Numbered from the stretch's first letter, positions 1 to 8,036 are shown. The stretch is 28,303 nucleotides of DNA from Deltaproteobacteria bacterium (GCA_030640695.1 DAOWIX010000017.1:1-28303); one strand, 5' to 3'. Numbers and translations: made by a program. Notes: a model not told the origin generated them from the letters alone.

Positions 1-11
1 AGCCATCTCTT

Positions 12-302
12 TCAAAGTTGTAAGGCCTCTAGCTCTCTTAACCTCTCAAGAATCATATTCTTCTTGATCTTAGCGGCCTGATAAGCCATCTCATCGCCGA
101 CTTCAAAGGCTTCGTTCATCTCTTTTTCAATCTTAGCCACACCGGCCGCCAACTGAGTATATGATTTCTTTAACTCATCAGTAACCGATTCCAGATTACC
201 ATCGAGTTCACCCAAGGTTTTCTGCATCCAGGCGGGATCATTAAGACGTTCAACCTCGCCTGCGTCTTCAGGCATTTCAAACTCTGTTCTGTTTTTAGTC
301 AT
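12..302 (-). CDS. Small hypothetical coiled-coil protein
   Basis: A 96-residue acidic, helix-rich protein of unknown function. The ATG at 302 is preferred over an in-frame upstream ATG at 356 because the upstream one lies inside yraN, while 302 leaves a 20-base gap after the yraN stop. The body (about residues 35-96) has regular hydrophobic spacing with many Glu and Lys, which suggests a long alpha-helical coiled coil. There is no signal peptide, membrane segment, Cys cluster or nucleotide-binding motif. It is the last gene visible in the rplS-rnhB-yraN run and is probably co-transcribed with it. I do not recognise the family. Coding status rests on open frame, sensible spacing and amino-acid composition. 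Confidence 0.6.
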   Translation of the reverse strand: MTKNRTEFEMPEDAGEVERLNDPAWMQKTLGELDGNLESVTDELKKSYTQLAAGVAKIEKEMNEAFEVGDEMAYQAAKIKKNMILERLRELEALQL

Positions 303-322
303 ATTTATTATTCTCTCGCTAA

Positions 323-694
323 TTATTCTTCCCAGGAAAAGGCGTCCTGGATCCATTCAATTGAAAGTTCCTTACCTTCCGGGGCCAGGATTGCAATCAC
401 ATCAAAGCGAAGTTCGCCATCCCAAGGGCGTTGATTGAGATACCAACCGGCAGTCTTGATTAAACGTCTCTGCTTTGACCATGAAACCGCCTCCTGAGGC
501 GCACCAAAGGTCTCCCGGCGACGGGTTTTAACTTCACAGAAAACCAAAACATCAGGATTCTGTGCAATAATATCTATCTCACCGAAACGACAACGAAATC
601 CGCGCTCAACAATTGAGAGCCCCTGACGCTCCAGATAAAGGGCCGCCGTAGCCTCACCCCAGCGCCCGAGATTATGACGTTGGTCTTCACTCAT
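323..694 (-). CDS. yraN: YraN-family (UPF0102) nuclease-like protein
   Basis: A 123-residue protein of the YraN/UPF0102 family, which has a restriction-endonuclease-like fold and a still poorly defined role in DNA metabolism. Diagnostic segments are the N-terminal G-x-x-GE-x-x-A-x-x-Y-L helix (residues 10-21), the GEIDIIA strand (about 38-44) and the VFCEVKTR strand (about 51-58). The Glu-Asp and Glu-x-Lys residues in these strands are the presumed metal-binding and catalytic set. Length is normal for the family. The start overlaps the end of rnhB by 8 bases, indicating translational coupling. The rnhB-yraN pairing is a common bacterial arrangement, which supports the call. Confidence 0.9.
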   Translation of the reverse strand: MSEDQRHNLGRWGEATAALYLERQGLSIVERGFRCRFGEIDIIAQNPDVLVFCEVKTRRRETFGAPQEAVSWSKQRRLIKTAGWYLNQRPWDGELRFDVIAILAPEGKELSIEWIQDAFSWEE

Positions 695-1304
695 TGCACT
701 CTACAGTCTTAAAACGAAAGGTTTTACGATGTAAGAAACAAGGTCCGTAAAGGGTTAGGGCGCGACGATGGAGGGTTGTCCCATAACCTTTGTGGCGGGC
801 AAATCCATACTCGGGAAAACGCCGATCATAGTAGAGCATTTGACGATCACGAACGACTTTTGCGATAATTGAAGCAGCGGCAACCGGTAGACAGAGAGAA
901 TCACCCTTGATCAAAGGGTATTGAGGAAGGTGCAGAGGCAAACGTTGACGACCGTCAACCACCACGAGATCAAAACACTGACGCATTGACGTCAGAGCCA
1001 TGACCATCGCTTTCAGAGATGCCTGCAATATATTGATATGATCTATCTCCTCAACGGAGACCACGCCAAGGCCAAAGGGTATGCCAGCTTTCACTAATTT
1101 ATTAAAAATCAGCTCCCTCTGCTTAGGACTTAAGTTCTTGGAATCATCCACCCCGTCTATAGAAAAGTCAGAGGGCAGCTGAACTGCGGCCGCAACAACC
1201 GGGCCCGCCAAGCACCCCCGACCAACCTCATCAACACCAACAACCAGAGGTCGCCCCAGACGAGTCATGATATTGACTATGGCTGCTTTTGGAGAGTCGC
1301 CCAT
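687..1304 (-). CDS. rnhB: Ribonuclease HII
   Basis: RNase HII, a cytoplasmic enzyme that cuts the RNA strand of RNA-DNA hybrids and removes single ribonucleotides misincorporated in DNA. The signature DEVGRG is at residues 25-30, giving the first two acidic active-site residues. A further Asp lies in the VVVDG strand, and another in the KVVRDRQM helix after the conserved AAASIIAKV segment. The GYGT motif near the C-terminus is also present. At 205 residues the length is typical. The first ATG has no clear ribosome binding site, and an in-frame ATG at 1268 (MTRLGRP) would give a 193-residue protein that still has all motifs, so the start is uncertain. It lies between rplS and yraN. Confidence 0.95.
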   Translation of the reverse strand: MGDSPKAAIVNIMTRLGRPLVVGVDEVGRGCLAGPVVAAAVQLPSDFSIDGVDDSKNLSPKQRELIFNKLVKAGIPFGLGVVSVEEIDHINILQASLKAMVMALTSMRQCFDLVVVDGRQRLPLHLPQYPLIKGDSLCLPVAAASIIAKVVRDRQMLYYDRRFPEYGFARHKGYGTTLHRRALTLYGPCFLHRKTFRFKTVECNE

Positions 1305-1370
1305 AGATGAAGGTATCAGGTAACAGCTTAAACCTATCTCGTCATAGCCGGCACTAAAAATTTAATTATT

Positions 1371-1426
1371 ACCACAGAGTTCACAGAGAAAAGCTTTCAG
1401 GCCTGAACCTCTGTGGACTATGTGGT
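1371..1426. repeat. Inverted repeat between rplS and rnhB
   Basis: The left arm is at 1371-1388 (begins ACCACAGAG) and the right arm at 1409-1426 (ends TATGTGGT). The 18-base arms match at 16 positions around a 20-base spacer, with A/T-rich flanks on both sides. The rest of the 197-base gap (1305-1501) shows nothing else recognisable. ACCACAGAG-type palindromes recur in intergenic DNA of many bacteria, so this is probably a copy of a dispersed element. It could also act as a transcript hairpin. There is no T-run on the minus-strand side, so it is not a classical terminator. Confidence 0.7.
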
Positions 1427-1501
1427 GCAAAATAATTTTTTGGAGCTTTTTGCGTAAAAATTTACTGGCAAAAGCCCGTCCGACACCTGAAATATGGCAA
1501 A

Positions 1502-1843
1502 CTAGTTGATAGTTCTAATCCGAGCTGCTTTACCACGCAATTCACGCATATAGTAAAGTTTGGCCCGACGTACCCGACCGCGGTTAATCAACTCTATCTT
1601 GTCAACCATTGGTGAATGCAAGGGAAATGTCCGCTCAACCCCGATACCGGCCGAAACTTTACGCACGGTGAAGGTCTCCCGACTACTCTCACCCTGACGA
1701 CGCAGGACAAAGCCTTGGAAAATCTGAATCCGCTGTTTTTCACCTTCACGAATCTTGACATGAACTTTCAAGGTATCTCCCGCTTTAAAAAGAGGGATAT
1801 CCATTCGCATACTGTTTTGTTCAATCTGTGCAATTGTGTCCAT
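1502..1843 (-). CDS. rplS: 50S ribosomal protein L19
   Basis: Ribosomal protein L19, a component of the large subunit located near the 30S interface. The 113-residue length is normal. Family segments include FKAGDTLKVHVKIREGEKQRIQIFQGFV in the first half and RRAKLYYMRELRGKAARI at the C-terminus, rich in Arg and Lys for rRNA contact. The ATG at 1843 is chosen over in-frame upstream ATGs because a clear GGAGAG ribosome binding site lies just before it and because MDTIAQIEQ matches the normal L19 N-terminus. It follows trmD by 84 bases in the conserved rpsP-rimM-trmD-rplS operon. Confidence 0.97.
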   Translation of the reverse strand: MDTIAQIEQNSMRMDIPLFKAGDTLKVHVKIREGEKQRIQIFQGFVLRRQGESSRETFTVRKVSAGIGVERTFPLHSPMVDKIELINRGRVRRAKLYYMRELRGKAARIRTIN

Positions 1844-1927
1844 TTGTTCTCTCCAGAAAAAATAATAGACGGATGCCGGAGGGCAAGCCATCATCCATAT
1901 TTCTAACTACGTTTATTATATAAAAAT

Positions 1928-2671
1928 TCAAACCTCATCGAGGTTATTATCTTTTCGCCGCCATTGAGCCAAGAGATCTTCTTCAGACTCAGTCAATTGA
2001 GCATGAGTAAGGAGCTCGGGACGACGTTCAAAGGTACGTTGCAAAGCCTGTAGTCGACGCCACTCATTAATCCTGGCATGGTGACCCGAGAGCAGAACTT
2101 CAGGCACCTTAAGACCAGAAAATTCAGCCGGCCTGGTATAATGGGGATACTCCAGCAAGGGAGAAAAACTCTCTTCATCAAGAGAGGCCGCTGATCCCAA
2201 AACTCCGGGCAGAAGCCTGACCACCGCATCAATCATAACCATGGCCGGCAACTCGCCGCCGGTCAGGATATAGTCTCCCAAACTGATCTCACGATCAACC
2301 AAGGTGTTGACCCGTTCATCAAGCCCCTCATAATGAGGACAGAATATAACCAGCTGCTGCAGGGTACTGAGTTTTTCTGCCAACTCCTGCGTAAAAGGCT
2401 CTCCTGCAGGTGACGGCAAGAGCACTTCGCCGGAAAAACTCGCATCGCGGAGATCGGTAAGAGCCCTGAAAGCCGGTTCAGGCCGCATCACCATACCGGC
2501 GCCACCACCATAAGGGTAGTCATCAACCACCCGGTGACGGTCATGGCAGTAATCTCTAAGATTGTGAACCCGTAATTGAAAATGACCTTTTTCCCGGGCC
2601 CGATTAATAATACTCTCGGCAAAAGGAGAATCAAACATCCTCGGGAAAATGGTTACTACATCAATAATCAT
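1928..2671 (-). CDS. trmD: tRNA (guanine-37-N1)-methyltransferase TrmD
   Basis: Methylates G37 next to the anticodon in a subset of tRNAs using S-adenosylmethionine, preventing +1 frameshifting. It is a SPOUT-superfamily enzyme with a knotted AdoMet site. Visible motifs are the N-terminal IDVVTIFP strand, GGGAGMVM (about 55-62), CPHYEGLDERV, and SLGDYILTGGELP (about 130-142), which forms part of the trefoil knot. At 247 residues the length is typical. The ATG abuts the rimM TAA with no gap, so the two genes are probably translationally coupled. Confidence 0.97.
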   Translation of the reverse strand: MIIDVVTIFPRMFDSPFAESIINRAREKGHFQLRVHNLRDYCHDRHRVVDDYPYGGGAGMVMRPEPAFRALTDLRDASFSGEVLLPSPAGEPFTQELAEKLSTLQQLVIFCPHYEGLDERVNTLVDREISLGDYILTGGELPAMVMIDAVVRLLPGVLGSAASLDEESFSPLLEYPHYTRPAEFSGLKVPEVLLSGHHARINEWRRLQALQRTFERRPELLTHAQLTESEEDLLAQWRRKDNNLDEV

Positions 2672-3226
2672 TTAAGGTGACAATCTCGCTCTGGCTTCTG
2701 CCGGGAGACCACCTTCTCCGCTCGGATCAACAATTATTTTCCCAGCATCCAGATCTATCTCTAGTATATAAGAGGCAACCACGGGCAACAGAACTTCACC
2801 CTCAATGTTGTCGCCGGATTGGGGCTGCACCACATAGATCTCGTGGGCTGCAGTCACCATTATTTCAGTCAATTTACCAAGTTTTTGACCTTGGTAATCG
2901 AATACCGGCAAGCCCAGTAATTGAAAATGGTAATACTCATCGTCCGGCAAAATCGGCAACTGACTGCCTCGGCAAACAAGCTCGCAACCAATCAATACCT
3001 GGGCTCGATCAATCGAGTCACAACCGGAAAGAGTAAGGATAAAACCACCTTTCTGAGTTCTGTACTTCTCTACCGCCAGAGGCTGGAATGAGCCATCGCC
3101 GCAACGCAAGGATAGTCCCGGCAAAAGGAAATTTTCAGGGTCTTCAATCTCAGACTGAACCTTGACTTCGCCGCGCAGCCCTTGAGCTTTAACAACTTTG
3201 CCTAAAACTACCCAAGAATCATTCAT
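2672..3226 (-). CDS. rimM: Ribosome maturation factor RimM
   Basis: A 16S rRNA processing factor that binds ribosomal protein S19 and helps mature the 30S head. The N-terminal RimM beta-barrel begins with LGKVVKAQGLRGEVKV (residues 8-23). The C-terminal PRC-barrel carries YYHFQLLGLPVFD and a KLTEIMVTAAHEIYVV stretch. The usual LLP-V motif for the C-terminal domain appears as EVLLPVV. Length of 184 residues is slightly above the usual 165-180 because of a Ser/Pro/Gly-rich tail. Located between khpA and trmD, its normal place. Confidence 0.95.
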   Translation of the reverse strand: MNDSWVVLGKVVKAQGLRGEVKVQSEIEDPENFLLPGLSLRCGDGSFQPLAVEKYRTQKGGFILTLSGCDSIDRAQVLIGCELVCRGSQLPILPDDEYYHFQLLGLPVFDYQGQKLGKLTEIMVTAAHEIYVVQPQSGDNIEGEVLLPVVASYILEIDLDAGKIIVDPSGEGGLPAEARARLSP

Positions 3227-3244
3227 ATGATAGAATAGAATAAA

Positions 3245-3478
3245 CTATTCGACTATTTCAAGACTGGCGCGGCGCCCTTCTTTAGCCGCTGCAGCCCCTA
3301 AAATAGTGCGCATGGCCCGAGCAGTTTTTCCCTGACGACCAATCACCTTGCCAAGATCCTGCTGGTTGACGCAGAGTTCCAGCTGCACTGAATTTTCCTC
3401 TTCACGCTCCCGAACCTCTACTTCATCGGGATTATCTACCAAGGATTTCGCCAAGTACTCAATCAAATCTTTGTACAT
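3245..3478 (-). CDS. khpA: KH-domain RNA-binding protein KhpA
   Basis: A 77-residue single-KH-domain protein of the KhpA/YlqC family, which in other bacteria binds RNA (often with KhpB/Jag) and affects division or translation. The KH GxxG loop is visible within GKVIGRQG (residues 43-50), followed by the basic helix KTARAMRTIL. The N-terminal MYKDLIEYLAKSLVDNPDEV segment is typical. It lies between rpsP and rimM, the standard position for this gene. The exact RNA targets in this organism cannot be inferred. Confidence 0.92.
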   Translation of the reverse strand: MYKDLIEYLAKSLVDNPDEVEVREREEENSVQLELCVNQQDLGKVIGRQGKTARAMRTILGAAAAKEGRRASLEIVE

Positions 3479-3511
3479 TGCTTCTCTCCAGGCACCTTAA
3501 TCAGGTGAGAA

Positions 3512-3772
3512 CTATGCTGATGTTTCCGGGGCGGCTTTCTGAGCTTTTTTAATAAGATTCGCCACGGTTGCCGTAGGTTGAGCCCCTTGATCGAGCCAAT
3601 ACTTCAATTTGTCATCATGCAAAACGACAACGCCCGGATCGAGGTTGGGATCATAGGTTCCGAGAATTTCAAGAAAGCGGCCATCTCTAGGTGCTTGGGT
3701 GTCTGCCGCCACAATGCGATAAAAAGGCTTCTTTTTCGCCCCTCTACGCGTCAATCTAATTTTCACTGCCAT
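3512..3772 (-). CDS. rpsP: 30S ribosomal protein S16
   Basis: Small-subunit ribosomal protein S16, an early-to-middle assembly protein of the 30S subunit. The N-terminal MAVKIRLTRRGAKKKPFYRIVAAD is diagnostic, followed by RDGRFLEILGTYDPN. The 86-residue length is normal. A strong ribosome binding site (AAGGAG) precedes the ATG. It heads the rpsP-khpA-rimM-trmD-rplS block. A palindromic element separates it from ffh upstream, so it may have its own promoter, but I could not assign one convincingly. Confidence 0.97.
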   Translation of the reverse strand: MAVKIRLTRRGAKKKPFYRIVAADTQAPRDGRFLEILGTYDPNLDPGVVVLHDDKLKYWLDQGAQPTATVANLIKKAQKAAPETSA

Positions 3773-3871
3773 CTGTCTCGTTCTCCTTCTGTTAATAATA
3801 TATAGAGTCCCTTAAGACTCCATCCGAATTTAAAAACCGTTTATAAATAATCAATGCCGAGATGGCAAAGT

Positions 3872-3973
3872 AAAATGTTCAGATGCGAGGCGCCCAAAAC
3901 CTGAGGAATGAGACGTACAAACAGTACGTCTCAGTGACGAAGGTTGCAGGGGAAAGAAGCCGGTGGACATTTT
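3872..3973. repeat. 102-bp nested palindromic element between ffh and rpsP
   Basis: The outer arms AAAATGTTCA (3872-3881) and TGGACATTTT (3964-3973) pair with one mismatch. Inside is a perfect 10-bp stem, TGAGACGTAC (3909-3918) with GTACGTCTCA (3924-3933), around a 5-base loop. The element stops about 10 bases short of the ffh stop codon. From memory it resembles a dispersed deltaproteobacterial intergenic repeat, usually written with a GAGGAATGAGACGTAC core, but this was not searched. It could be a small non-autonomous element or act as a processing hairpin between the two transcripts. Confidence 0.75.
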
Positions 3974-3982
3974 AAGCAGCCA

Positions 3983-5323
3983 TCAGCCGCCTAGTTGGCC
4001 CATCATGCGTTTCATACCTTTGGGGCCCATCTTGTTGAACTTTTTCATCATTTTTTTCATTTCAAGAAAATTCTTGAGCAGGCGATTGACATCCTGAACT
4101 GTGGTACCACTGCCTTTAGCGATCCGTTTACGCCGACTACCGTTAATCAACTTATGGTCATGGCGCTCTTTATCGGTCATCGAGTTTATAACCGCCTCGA
4201 TGACGACCAGCTCCTTCTCATTGATCGCTTCATCGCCAATTTTCTCTTTAAGCTTGCCCATGCCGGGAATCATCTTCATGATTCCGCCAACTGAACCAAG
4301 TTTCTTGATCTGGTGCAGTTGCGAACGAAAATCATCGAGAGAAAACTCATTTTTACGCAGTTTGCGGGCCAGCTCTTCAGCTTTTTTCTGATCGACGCCA
4401 TCCTGGGCTTTCTCGATCAAGGTCAGCATATCCCCCATCCCGAGAATCCGCGAAGCCATGCGGTCAGGATGAAAGATGTCAAGAGCGCTGAGTTTTTCCC
4501 CTTCACCCACAAACTTGATCGGTTTGCCGGTTACAGCTTTTATAGAGAGGGCCGCCCCGCCGCGGGCATCGCCATCAAGTTTGGTCAGGACAACCCCGGT
4601 AATATCGAGGATATCGTTGAAGGTCTTGGCGATATTAACGGCTTCCTGACCGGTCATTGCATCAGCAACCAGCAGGATCTCATGCACATTAACGGCCGCT
4701 TTTATCTTTTCGAGCTCAGCCATCAATTTTTCATCGATCTGCAAACGCCCGGCAGTATCGATAATCACCGTATCATGGCCTTGCTGTTTCGCCATCTCCA
4801 GGGCCAGACGACTAATCTTGACCGGATCCTGTTTGGTCTCCGAAGGATATACCGGCACATCAATCTGACGCCCGAGACTCTGCAACTGATCGATAGCTGC
4901 AGGCCGATAGACATCAACCGGCACCAGCAGAGGTTTACGTTTCATTTTTTTCAGAGAGAGGGCCAACTTACCCGAAGAAGTGGTCTTCCCGGATCCCTGC
5001 AGGCCGACCATCATAATCACGACCGGAGGAGCAGCATTGAAATCAAGACCAACCGCACCCCCGCCCATCAAGGCAACCATCTCTTCATTAACAATCTTGA
5101 TAAATTGCTGGGCCGGAGTCAAGCTCTCCAGAACCTCGCTGCCCATGGCCCGCTCGCGCACCGCCTTGACAAACTGCTTGACGACAAGAAAGTTGACATC
5201 CGCTTCGAGCAGAGTCAGGCGCACCTCACGCAAGGCATCCTTGACATTATCTTCCGTCAATCGCCCCTGACCACGGAGCTTTTTGAAGGTTATATCAAGT
5301 TTGTCGGATAGCGACTCAAACAT
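3983..5323 (-). CDS. ffh: Signal recognition particle GTPase Ffh (SRP54)
   Basis: The protein subunit of the bacterial signal recognition particle. It binds 4.5S RNA and signal sequences of nascent membrane proteins and docks with FtsY. It has an N-domain (about 1-90), then a GTPase domain with G1 GLQGSGKT (107-114), the DTAGRLQ switch motif (189-195) and TKLDGDARGG (about 247-256). A C-terminal M domain follows, with Met-rich helices and the RNA-binding segment SRRKRIAKGSG. The end is strongly Met/Lys-rich. At 446 residues the length is normal. The adjacent rpsP cluster downstream is a common arrangement. Confidence 0.98.
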   Translation of the reverse strand: MFESLSDKLDITFKKLRGQGRLTEDNVKDALREVRLTLLEADVNFLVVKQFVKAVRERAMGSEVLESLTPAQQFIKIVNEEMVALMGGGAVGLDFNAAPPVVIMMVGLQGSGKTTSSGKLALSLKKMKRKPLLVPVDVYRPAAIDQLQSLGRQIDVPVYPSETKQDPVKISRLALEMAKQQGHDTVIIDTAGRLQIDEKLMAELEKIKAAVNVHEILLVADAMTGQEAVNIAKTFNDILDITGVVLTKLDGDARGGAALSIKAVTGKPIKFVGEGEKLSALDIFHPDRMASRILGMGDMLTLIEKAQDGVDQKKAEELARKLRKNEFSLDDFRSQLHQIKKLGSVGGIMKMIPGMGKLKEKIGDEAINEKELVVIEAVINSMTDKERHDHKLINGSRRKRIAKGSGTTVQDVNRLLKNFLEMKKMMKKFNKMGPKGMKRMMGQLGG

Positions 5324-5349
5324 CAGCAGGAGATTTCCTTAAAATCGTT

Positions 5350-5479
5350 CGTAACTATTCAGTGTAAGTAAAAAAGTAACAAGTATTGATATTTTTAGCA
5401 AATTCTGGGGACATAACCTGATTCTCCGAAGGAAATCGGGATTGTGTACCCTGAATTTGCGGGTTAGCTGGGTAGTTAC
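5350..5479 (+). repeat. MITE-like palindromic element, copy A (downstream of pcrA)
   Basis: A roughly 130-bp element whose ends are inverted: CGTAACTATTCAG at the left and GCTGGGTAGTTAC at the right, imperfect in this copy. Inside it is a second inverted pair, AAATTCTGGGGACA and TGTACCCTGAATTT, around a CC-GAA-GG core. A second copy in inverted orientation lies at 7906-8036, on the other side of pcrA, with roughly 85-90% identity by eye. It occupies most of the 282-base gap between pcrA and ffh. The rest of that gap (5480-5605) shows nothing identifiable apart from a T-rich stretch on the minus strand. Confidence 0.85.
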
Positions 5480-5605
5480 AATAGTTCTTTGTAAATTTAA
5501 GGCGCAGGTCATGAGGGCGCACCTCTCCCGACAGGCAAAATCACGAGAGCGGAGGATATTAGCCCACCTAGCCTAGTAAAGTCAAACAAAAAAACTAATT
5601 ATCGT

Positions 5606-7870
5606 TCAGCCCAACTTCTTGAGAGAGGCAAATTTGAGTAGCAGAAGTTTTCGCCCTCGATCACGAAATATGATATCAAGCTTAGTCCCCTCTCCAGAAC
5701 CTTTAACCCCGGCAACCACACCGGGCCCAAACACCGCATGTTCGACATGGCAACCCTGAGGGAAAGAGCCCTGGTCTGAGGCCTTCACAGGCTTGCTCTT
5801 TTTAGAGGCTCCCGACATCCGCCGGGATGGGGGCTGCGGACTCTGTACTTTTTGCGAACGAAAACCCGAGCGCGCATATGACTCTTTTGGAGCCCCTCCG
5901 GTCGAGGCTCCAGGTTTCAAATTAGAGCTTCGATGCTGATCTTCACGCCGTAACAGTTCTAAAGGGATCTCCATCAAAAAACGTGAGGGACGGCTATCTT
6001 TCAACTGGCCATAAAGACGCCGGACGCGACAGGCTGACATATGCAATTTTTCCCGGGCCCGGGTCATACCGACGTAACAGAGGCGCCTCTCCTCTTCTAA
6101 AAGTTCCGGTTTCTCATAACTGCGCTGCCCCGGGAAAAGCCCCTCTTCGAGACCGACCAGAAAGACCTCATTAAACTCCAACCCCTTGGCCCGATGAATC
6201 GTCATCAGGGTCACCCTGGAAGCCTCTTCTGAAGTCAGACGATCATCGTTGATCAAAGCCACATTCTCAAGATAGGCGGCCAGGGTCGGATTCTCCTGCT
6301 CGTCCTCCCAAAGTTCAATCGCGTTTAAAAGTTCGGCCACATTCTCACCCCGGGTCTGAGCCTGAACCGGATCATTATTCTTCTGCAGCCACTCGGCAAA
6401 ACCGATCTCAGCAATAATTTTGGCACAAAGTTCGCTGGGCTTGCAGGTGGCCTGATCCCGCCGCCACTGCACGATCATATCACGCAGACCCAGCAAAGAA
6501 TTCCGAGCACCGCCCCGAATCAGGGCTTCAGATTCCAGCCTCTCCAGACATTCCCACCCCCCTAACCGGTTCTCTTCCGCATAAGCCTGGAGATGCTCAA
6601 TTGAGGTTTTACCGACCCCACGGGTCGGGACATTAAGAATCCGCAAAAGACTGATACCATCACGCTCGTTGTTAACGACCTTGAGATAGGAGAGCAGAAC
6701 ACGGATCTCAGCCCGATCATAGAATTTCGTACCGCCGACGATCACATAAGGAATCCCCCGACGGCTCAAGCCCTCCTCGAATATTCGCGATTGGGCATTA
6801 GTCCGGTAAAAGATGGCAAAGTCGCCAGGTTTCCTAACCGAAGTTGTAATCCGCTTGACCACATAATTACACTCTTCAGATTCGTTGGCACCAAGAAAGA
6901 GAGAGACCAGATCACCTGTGCTATTGTTTGTCCAAAGATCTTTACCTTTGCGTTTTTGGTTGCCGGCAATCACTTGATTAGCGGCCGCCAGAATGGTTGC
7001 CGTTGAACGATAATTCTCTTCGAGCCTGACCACCTTGGCCTCAGGGTAGTCCGACTCAAAATCGAGAATATTTTTTATCTGGGCCCCACGCCAGCTATAG
7101 ATCGACTGATCATCATCACCGACCACACAGAGATTGCGCCGAGGCTCGGCAAGCATACTGATTAGACGATACTGAACTTCATTGGTATCCTGATACTCAT
7201 CGACTAAGATATAGTGAAAACGCTCCCGGTAGGACTCCAGGATTTCAGGATGATTATTGAACAGGGTCACGGTCTGAAAGAGAAGGTCACCAAAATCTAG
7301 GGCATCATTCTCTTTCAGACTATCCTGATAGAGCTTGTAAGCGTCAGCTACGCGCCGCGTCTTTGGGTTTTGAGCCTGACTCGCTTCTAAAGCATACTCA
7401 TCTGGATTGACCCCACGATTTTTTGCATCATCGATCACCGAACGAAGATATTCAACCGGAAACATAGTCGCTGACAGGTTAAGTTTACGGGAGACCTCTT
7501 TAAGCAGAGCAACCTGCTCCTTATCGGAATAGATTGAAAACTTAGAGGAGAATCCCAGCAGATCACCATGATTTCGTAAAATGCTGGCACAACTCGAATG
7601 AATGGTCGAGATCCACATACTCATGGCCACCGGACCAATCATCTCCCGAACCCGTTCGCGCATCTCCTGAGACGCCTTATTGGTAAAGGTAACTGCCAGA
7701 ATCTCCTGCGGCGCCACCCCCTCCACCGAAATCAGATAAGCAATCCGATGGACAATAACCCGGGTCTTACCACTACCCGCACCAGCCAGGATCAGCAATG
7801 GCCCCCGGCTATTAATCACGGCTTCCCGCTGTACCGGATTTAGTCCGGCAACAATGTTATCTGTATTCAT
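5606..7870 (-). CDS. pcrA: UvrD/PcrA-family superfamily 1 DNA helicase
   Basis: An ATP-dependent 3'-5' DNA helicase involved in repair, recombination control and transcription-coupled processes. Walker A AGAGSGKT lies at residues 29-36, Walker B VDEYQDTN about 200 residues later, then GDDDQSIYSWRGA, RLEENYRS and the late LMTIHRAKGLEF and CYVGMTRAREKL motifs. A Ser/Pro/Lys-rich linker leads to a C-terminal VEHAVFGPGVV...KLDIIF segment, the small Tudor-like domain that in PcrA/UvrD binds RNA polymerase. The ATG at 7870 (MNTDNIVAGLNPVQREAV) is preferred over one at 7942, which lies inside a repeat and would add 24 atypical residues. There is no strong ribosome binding site. Both flanks carry copies of an inverted repeat. 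Confidence 0.95.
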   Translation of the reverse strand: MNTDNIVAGLNPVQREAVINSRGPLLILAGAGSGKTRVIVHRIAYLISVEGVAPQEILAVTFTNKASQEMRERVREMIGPVAMSMWISTIHSSCASILRNHGDLLGFSSKFSIYSDKEQVALLKEVSRKLNLSATMFPVEYLRSVIDDAKNRGVNPDEYALEASQAQNPKTRRVADAYKLYQDSLKENDALDFGDLLFQTVTLFNNHPEILESYRERFHYILVDEYQDTNEVQYRLISMLAEPRRNLCVVGDDDQSIYSWRGAQIKNILDFESDYPEAKVVRLEENYRSTATILAAANQVIAGNQKRKGKDLWTNNSTGDLVSLFLGANESEECNYVVKRITTSVRKPGDFAIFYRTNAQSRIFEEGLSRRGIPYVIVGGTKFYDRAEIRVLLSYLKVVNNERDGISLLRILNVPTRGVGKTSIEHLQAYAEENRLGGWECLERLESEALIRGGARNSLLGLRDMIVQWRRDQATCKPSELCAKIIAEIGFAEWLQKNNDPVQAQTRGENVAELLNAIELWEDEQENPTLAAYLENVALINDDRLTSEEASRVTLMTIHRAKGLEFNEVFLVGLEEGLFPGQRSYEKPELLEEERRLCYVGMTRAREKLHMSACRVRRLYGQLKDSRPSRFLMEIPLELLRREDQHRSSNLKPGASTGGAPKESYARSGFRSQKVQSPQPPSRRMSGASKKSKPVKASDQGSFPQGCHVEHAVFGPGVVAGVKGSGEGTKLDIIFRDRGRKLLLLKFASLKKLG

Positions 7871-7905
7871 TATTTTTATATTCAGATTGTTTAAGCTAGA
7901 GAAAA

Positions 7906-8036
7906 CGTTACTATTCAGCCAACCCGCAAATTCAGGGTACACAATTCCGATTTCCTTCGGAGAATCAGGTTGTGTCCCCAGAATTTGCTAAAAATATCAA
8001 CATTTGACACTTTTTTGCTCACGCTTAATAGTTACG
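7906..8036 (-). repeat. MITE-like palindromic element, copy B (upstream of pcrA)
   Basis: An inverted copy of the element at 5350-5479. Ends are CGTTACTATTCAGCC at the left and TTAATAGTTACG at the right, forming terminal inverted repeats. The internal ATTCAGGGTACACA and TGTGTCCCCAGAAT arms also pair. The copy ends 36 bases upstream of the chosen pcrA start, so the pcrA transcript probably starts within or beyond it. The region 8037-8092 next to it holds a separate small hairpin. Confidence 0.85.

Noticed and set aside
4313..5311. A 332-codon open frame on the plus strand
   Set aside because: It lies entirely antisense to ffh, whose motifs are unambiguous. The translated product is rich in His, Arg and Gln with no recognisable domain, as expected of an antisense shadow.
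7870..7942. N-terminal extension of the helicase to an ATG at 7942
   Set aside because: The extra 24 codons lie largely in a MITE-like repeat and do not resemble UvrD/PcrA N-termini. The ATG at 7870 matches the family.
5350..8036. pcrA as a cargo gene of a complete transposon
   Set aside because: No transposase or integrase gene is present, pcrA is a normal chromosomal gene, and target-site duplications were not seen, so only the repeat arrangement is reported.
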